From: DASRHD01 sp035485575
Lineage (GTDB): Bacteria > Verrucomicrobiota > Verrucomicrobiia > Opitutales > Opitutaceae
Assembly (NCBI GenBank): GCA_035485575.1
Contig: DATHNW010000008.1
Coordinates: forward strand, 62,001 to 126,000
Direction: 5' to 3'
DNA length: 64,000 bases
In this document: one piece after another, positions 61,084-64,000 of the stretch
Layout of the letters: each line of letters opens with the position of its first letter
Position numbering within the stretch: the first letter of the stretch is position 1
Program-made: the position numbers and the translations under genes
The notes under the pieces: model-generated
The model's database searches: none
What the model saw: the letters and a program-made list of their open reading frames with translations, nothing else
Told to the model about the DNA's origin: nothing

Positions 61084-62808
61084 TTATTTGATCGCCGGGG
61101 TTTCAGAGGCTTTATCCATGACAAAGCCGGCGTAGCCAGGGGCGCCCATTTCAGCCATGTCCAAGCCCTCGATTTCAACTTCCTTGCTCACGCGGTTGCC
61201 CACGAGGGCCTCGGCGAGGTAGTAAACAATGATCGAGAGGATGGCTAGGGTGACAAAACAGACCGTCACGCCGATCAACTCGGCCCAAAACTGGCCCATG
61301 CCGCCGCCGTAGAAGAGGCCGGTCACATTGCCAGAGACGCCATTCCAGCCGTCGCCATAGGTGCCGTCGGCGAAGAGTCCGAGCGAGAGGCAGCCCCAGG
61401 CGCCGTTGACACCGTGGACGGAAATGGCACCCACGCAGTCATCAATGCCGAGCTTGTCGAAGAAGAAGACCGACTCGACCACCAATACACCTGCGACAAG
61501 CCCGAGCCAGAACGCACCGCCCGCACTCACGAAGGCGCACGGGCAGGTGATGGCCACGAGCCCGGCGAGCATGCCGTTGCACATCATCGATGGATCGGGT
61601 TTCTTGGTGCGGAACCACCACATCCACAGGGTTGCGCCGAGCGCACCCGAGGCCGAGGCAAGCATGGTATTCACTGCCACAACGGCAATGCGTGAATCGG
61701 TTGCGGCCAGTGATGATCCGGGGTTGAAGCCGAACCAGCCGAAAGCCAGAATGAAGGTGCCCAGCATGACCAGGGGAATGCTGTGCGGAATGATCGGGCT
61801 GACGACCTTGCCGCTTGCATCGTATTTGCCAAGGCGCGGACCGATGAGCCAGCAAAAGATGAGACAGATCACGCCGCCCTGCATGTGCACGACCGAGGAG
61901 CCGGCAAAATCCACGTGGCCATGGCCAATGCCCCAGTTTACGCCCATTTGGGAGAGCCAGCCGCCGCCCCAGACCCAGTTGCCAAAGAGCGGGTACATGA
62001 TGGTGCCGATGCAGCAGCCATAGATCATGAAAGCAGAGAACTTCCAGCGCTCAGCGGCGCCACCGGTGGGGATCGTCGCTGTGGTATCCATGAACACCAT
62101 CTGGAAAAGGAAAAGTGCAAATGCGGCAGTGTCATACCCGGCGCCTTTGAGGAGGAAACCTTTCCAGCCCAGAAGGCCGATGAAATGTCCGCCGAGCATA
62201 AAGCCCAGCTCATGATTCAATCCGGTATAACCACCCATCGTGCTGATGGCGCTGTTACACGGAGTCATCGGGTCGGTCATGCCACCGAACATGAAGGCGA
62301 AGCCGCACAGGTAGAAACCAAGCATGCCCATGGGATAGATCATGAAATTCATCGCCATGGTGTGGCCGGCGTTCTTCGCCCGGCACAGGCCCGTCTCGAC
62401 CAGCGCGAAACCCGCTTGCATGAACATGACGAGGAAACCGGTGACCAGCGTCCACGTGAAGTTGATGGCAACACGATTGTGGCCGACGGCATCAGCCAGC
62501 TTGACCGCGAGGGGTTCAACCTTTGATTGGGCCACAAAATCGTCATAGGCCTTCTTGGCATCGTCGTGGGCCTTCACTTTGGCTGGGTCTTTCTTGTCGT
62601 CGTCGCTCAGATCCGCAGGCGCACTGACAAGGAAGGGGCCAGCCGGTGATTGGGCGTCAACCGCCATACCCGTGGCCCCACCATTTGGATCGGGTTGACT
62701 GAGATCGCGGCCATCGGCGAGAAGCCGTGCCGTGCTTGAGCTGCAAAGAAGCGCCGCTCCAAGGAGCGCCGCGCGAAGCCATTTCGAGCCTTTGGATTGG
62801 ATGGTCAT
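61084..62808 (-). CDS. amtB: Ammonium transporter with extended N-terminus
   Basis: 574 residues. After a signal peptide and ~85 extra residues rich in charged and Ala residues (DDDKKDPAKVKAHDDAKKAY), the Amt core starts at ~112 (NFTWTLVTGFLVMFMQAGFA). Signatures include FAGSSVVHMQGG with a pore histidine, NPGSSLAATDSRIAVVAVNT and the C-terminal GLDMAEMGAPGY tail that in other Amt proteins binds the GlnK trimer. No glnK gene is adjacent. A sigma-54 promoter lies 79 bp upstream. It imports ammonium under nitrogen limitation. Confidence 0.92.
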   Translation of the reverse strand: MTIQSKGSKWLRAALLGAALLCSSSTARLLADGRDLSQPDPNGGATGMAVDAQSPAGPFLVSAPADLSDDDKKDPAKVKAHDDAKKAYDDFVAQSKVEPLAVKLADAVGHNRVAINFTWTLVTGFLVMFMQAGFALVETGLCRAKNAGHTMAMNFMIYPMGMLGFYLCGFAFMFGGMTDPMTPCNSAISTMGGYTGLNHELGFMLGGHFIGLLGWKGFLLKGAGYDTAAFALFLFQMVFMDTTATIPTGGAAERWKFSAFMIYGCCIGTIMYPLFGNWVWGGGWLSQMGVNWGIGHGHVDFAGSSVVHMQGGVICLIFCWLIGPRLGKYDASGKVVSPIIPHSIPLVMLGTFILAFGWFGFNPGSSLAATDSRIAVVAVNTMLASASGALGATLWMWWFRTKKPDPSMMCNGMLAGLVAITCPCAFVSAGGAFWLGLVAGVLVVESVFFFDKLGIDDCVGAISVHGVNGAWGCLSLGLFADGTYGDGWNGVSGNVTGLFYGGGMGQFWAELIGVTVCFVTLAILSIIVYYLAEALVGNRVSKEVEIEGLDMAEMGAPGYAGFVMDKASETPAIK

Positions 62809-63171
62809 AAGAAAAGGGGATTCCGGAACTTCTGGTTAAGGACTGCCAAGCTAAGCTAAGAAATGCCGGGGCCCGTCTGCCTATTTAGCAATAGCAGTGC
62901 CATTTAATATTAATTTAATATTAAATGATATATATTTAATTTTAATTTTATATATACAAATTTTAATGCGAATTTACTCATGCTGAAAATTACCCATCAA
63001 TGCCATGTAAGTGATTGCATTAAAGTATGATGGAGAACGATACGCATTGGATCTCGACGCTTGCAGGCGGCGTGCCGACAACCGGGCTGCAAGCGGTTCA
63101 TTAACTGCTTTCTTTATGCCCGGCCTGCGTGGAGGGCTCTTTTGTATTTAGCAGGTTGATATCCGTACCGT
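62809..63171. other. Intergenic region with amtB promoter, AT-rich tract and hairpin
   Basis: 363 bp with no convincing gene. It contains the sigma-54 promoter of amtB (62888-62902), a strongly AT-rich tract at 62903-62965 (repeated TTTAATATTAA and TATATA runs) and a perfect inverted repeat CGCTTGCAG/CTGCAAGCG (63058-63066 and 63087-63095). The AT-rich tract lies directly upstream of the promoter, where IHF-like bending or enhancer-binding protein contact would be expected. Confidence 0.5.
62888..62902 (-). promoter_or_regulatory. Sigma-54 (RpoN) promoter of amtB
   Basis: On the minus strand TGGCACTGCTATTGC fits the -24/-12 consensus TGGCAC-N5-TTGC exactly. Predicted start lies near 62877, giving a leader of about 70 bases before the amtB ATG at 62808. 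This implies control by an enhancer-binding protein such as NtrC, in line with nitrogen-regulated ammonium uptake. The enhancer site itself was not identified. Confidence 0.85.
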
Positions 63172-63357
63172 GCCGTCAGTCTTGGCGCCGTGTTTTTCGG
63201 CGCGATGACCTACCTCGGCAACGGCCTCAACTTCATGGTGAAGTCCATCGCGCACGATGCCGGCGTGCACACGCCGAGCTTCTTCGGCTACATCCTGAAA
63301 TACAGCCTGCCGATTTTGCTGCCGATCCTGGCGCTCGTCGGGTGGTTGTTTTTGTAG
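63172..63357 (+). pseudogene. 3'-terminal fragment of an NhaD-like antiporter gene
   Basis: 186 bp matching 56994-57179 with about 13 differences, mostly in third codon positions. The in-frame translation SLGAVFFGAMTYLGNGLNFM continues to LALVGWLFL and a stop (TAG here, TAA in the full gene); only Pro-to-Leu and Arg-to-His changes are visible after the first codons. No start or upstream coding sequence is present. The synonymous pattern suggests the copy diverged as part of a functional gene, possibly an orthologue from a relative, before truncation. Confidence 0.85.
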
Positions 63358-63373
63358 ACGCGACCGGAGCGCG

Positions 63374-63799
63374 CTACGAATTCACGGTCGGCACGTCGGT
63401 GTCGAATTTGCCGCTCAGCAGGTCTTCCCGCGCCTGGGCGGCGAGTTTGCCGTAGTTGGTGCGAATGCGCAGGAGTTCCTTTTCATCCAGTTCCTCGAGG
63501 TCGAGCAGGGCGTTGTGCGCCCCCTCCAATGCGCGGATCAGCTCGTCGAGCTTGATCTGGATGGCGCAGGAATCCCGGTTTTGCGTGTTCTGGATGAGAA
63601 AAACCATCAGGAAGGTCGCGAGCGAGGTGGCGGTGTTGATGACCAGCTGCCAGGTGTCGCTGTAATGGAACAGCGGACCGGTCAGCGCCCAGGCGATGAT
63701 CACGAGGGTCGCCAGGCCAAAGGCGGCGGGCCGGCCGGTCATATAGGCGGTTCTTTGGGCAAAGCGGCCGAAATTTGAGGCTGGTTTGATGGGATTCAT
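63374..63799 (-). CDS. Low-affinity iron permease family protein
   Basis: 141 residues. Two membrane helices (FGLATLVIIAWALTGPLF and WQLVINTATSLATFLMVFLI) are followed by QNTQNRDSCAIQIKLDELIR, the signature of PF04120 'low affinity iron permease'. Despite the name, bacterial members have not been clearly shown to carry iron. The ATG at 63799 is used. It converges with the antiporter fragment with a 16-bp gap. Confidence 0.85.
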   Translation of the reverse strand: MNPIKPASNFGRFAQRTAYMTGRPAAFGLATLVIIAWALTGPLFHYSDTWQLVINTATSLATFLMVFLIQNTQNRDSCAIQIKLDELIRALEGAHNALLDLEELDEKELLRIRTNYGKLAAQAREDLLSGKFDTDVPTVNS

Positions 63800-63932
63800 G
63801 GGATGGGTCACCCGATGGTATATCGATGAGACCCGTGGTTCCATGAAAAAGGGGGCAATCCGGCCAAAACCGTCTGGCCGGGCCGAAAGAAGCGCAGCCC
63901 TTATGAAAAACATCCCGGCCGGTTCGGCGGCC

Positions 63933-64000
63933 TCACTTCGGCTCGGGCATTTTTTGGGCCAGCAACGAGAGAAAGTCGTCGTCCGGAGCCGATCCATGCG
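63933..64000 (-). CDS. C-terminal end of a gene running in from the right edge (partial)
   Basis: Reading in from the window edge, one minus-strand frame gives HGSAPDDDFLSLLAQKMPEP followed by K and a TGA stop at 63933-63935. The acidic, helix-like composition looks like a genuine C-terminus, but 22 codons are too few for assignment. The spacing to the following gene fits. Confidence 0.35.
   Translation of the reverse strand, partial: HGSAPDDDFLSLLAQKMPEPK

Noticed and set aside
63840..63932. Terminator-like hairpin CCGGCCA/TGGCCGG upstream of the iron-permease-family gene
   Set aside because: The T-rich run on the minus strand begins about 10 bases after the stem, so the arrangement is too weak to call as a terminator.

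Overview
The window is GC-rich, gene-dense bacterial chromosome. Gene content and style suggest a Verrucomicrobiota bacterium, probably near Opitutales. Pointers are the glycine-cleavage, TypA, PriA and NadA housekeeping genes, a tiny 31-residue basic protein, a TIGR03437-type C-terminal domain, a lipase-maturation-factor-like protein, a TMTC-like TPR protein and frequent TTG/GTG starts with ATGA, GTGA or TTGA overlaps. The taxon is an inference from gene families, since no rRNA or tRNA gene is present.

Layout: 1-3157 holds lgt (partial), a CNNM/CBS membrane protein and gcvT-gcvH. 3167-6864 is an accessory island: a defence-type (Abi/UG-like) reverse transcriptase preceded by an overlapping 39-codon ORF, then four small cassette-like genes separated by related imperfect inverted repeats. 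These repeats look like integron attC sites, so the island reads as an integrase-less cassette cluster (CALIN). 6881-20347 is mostly core: typA, a TIG lipoprotein, hemW, an M23 peptidase, two MOSC proteins, an amino-acid permease with an XRE-cupin regulator, nadA, a Fur-family regulator and priA. 20533-32660 holds a GH31 glycosidase, a TMTC-like O-glycosyltransferase candidate, mpl, rimO, an Rsm22-like methyltransferase and an LMF-like membrane protein. 31692-34241 is an NMT1-type ABC importer; 35281-38734 is a MacAB-type exporter.

38901-46603 is core metabolism (coaD, pgsA-pgpA, aroQ, a NusG-like factor, Nif3, a dCMP deaminase-like protein, AlgH) interrupted by a compact three-gene type III polyketide synthase operon at 42461-45168. 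46665-49155 is a complete IS1-family transposon with 22-bp perfect terminal repeats, an 8-bp target duplication and passenger genes. It sits just upstream of the rpmJ promoter; rpmJ-rpmE2 follow. 49898-54337 encodes a very large secreted beta-propeller protein and an unknown protein, followed by a DUF1015 protein.

55836-63799 is an ion and ammonium transport region: an NhaD-like antiporter, a shortened KdpD-like kinase with a KdpE-like regulator, a second Na+/H+ antiporter, an ammonium transporter with a near-perfect sigma-54 promoter, and a 186-bp diverged copy of the 3' end of the first antiporter that brackets the whole segment. The most unusual parts are the reverse transcriptase plus attC-like array, the cargo-bearing IS1-type transposon, the type III PKS operon and the repeat-bracketed ion-transport segment.
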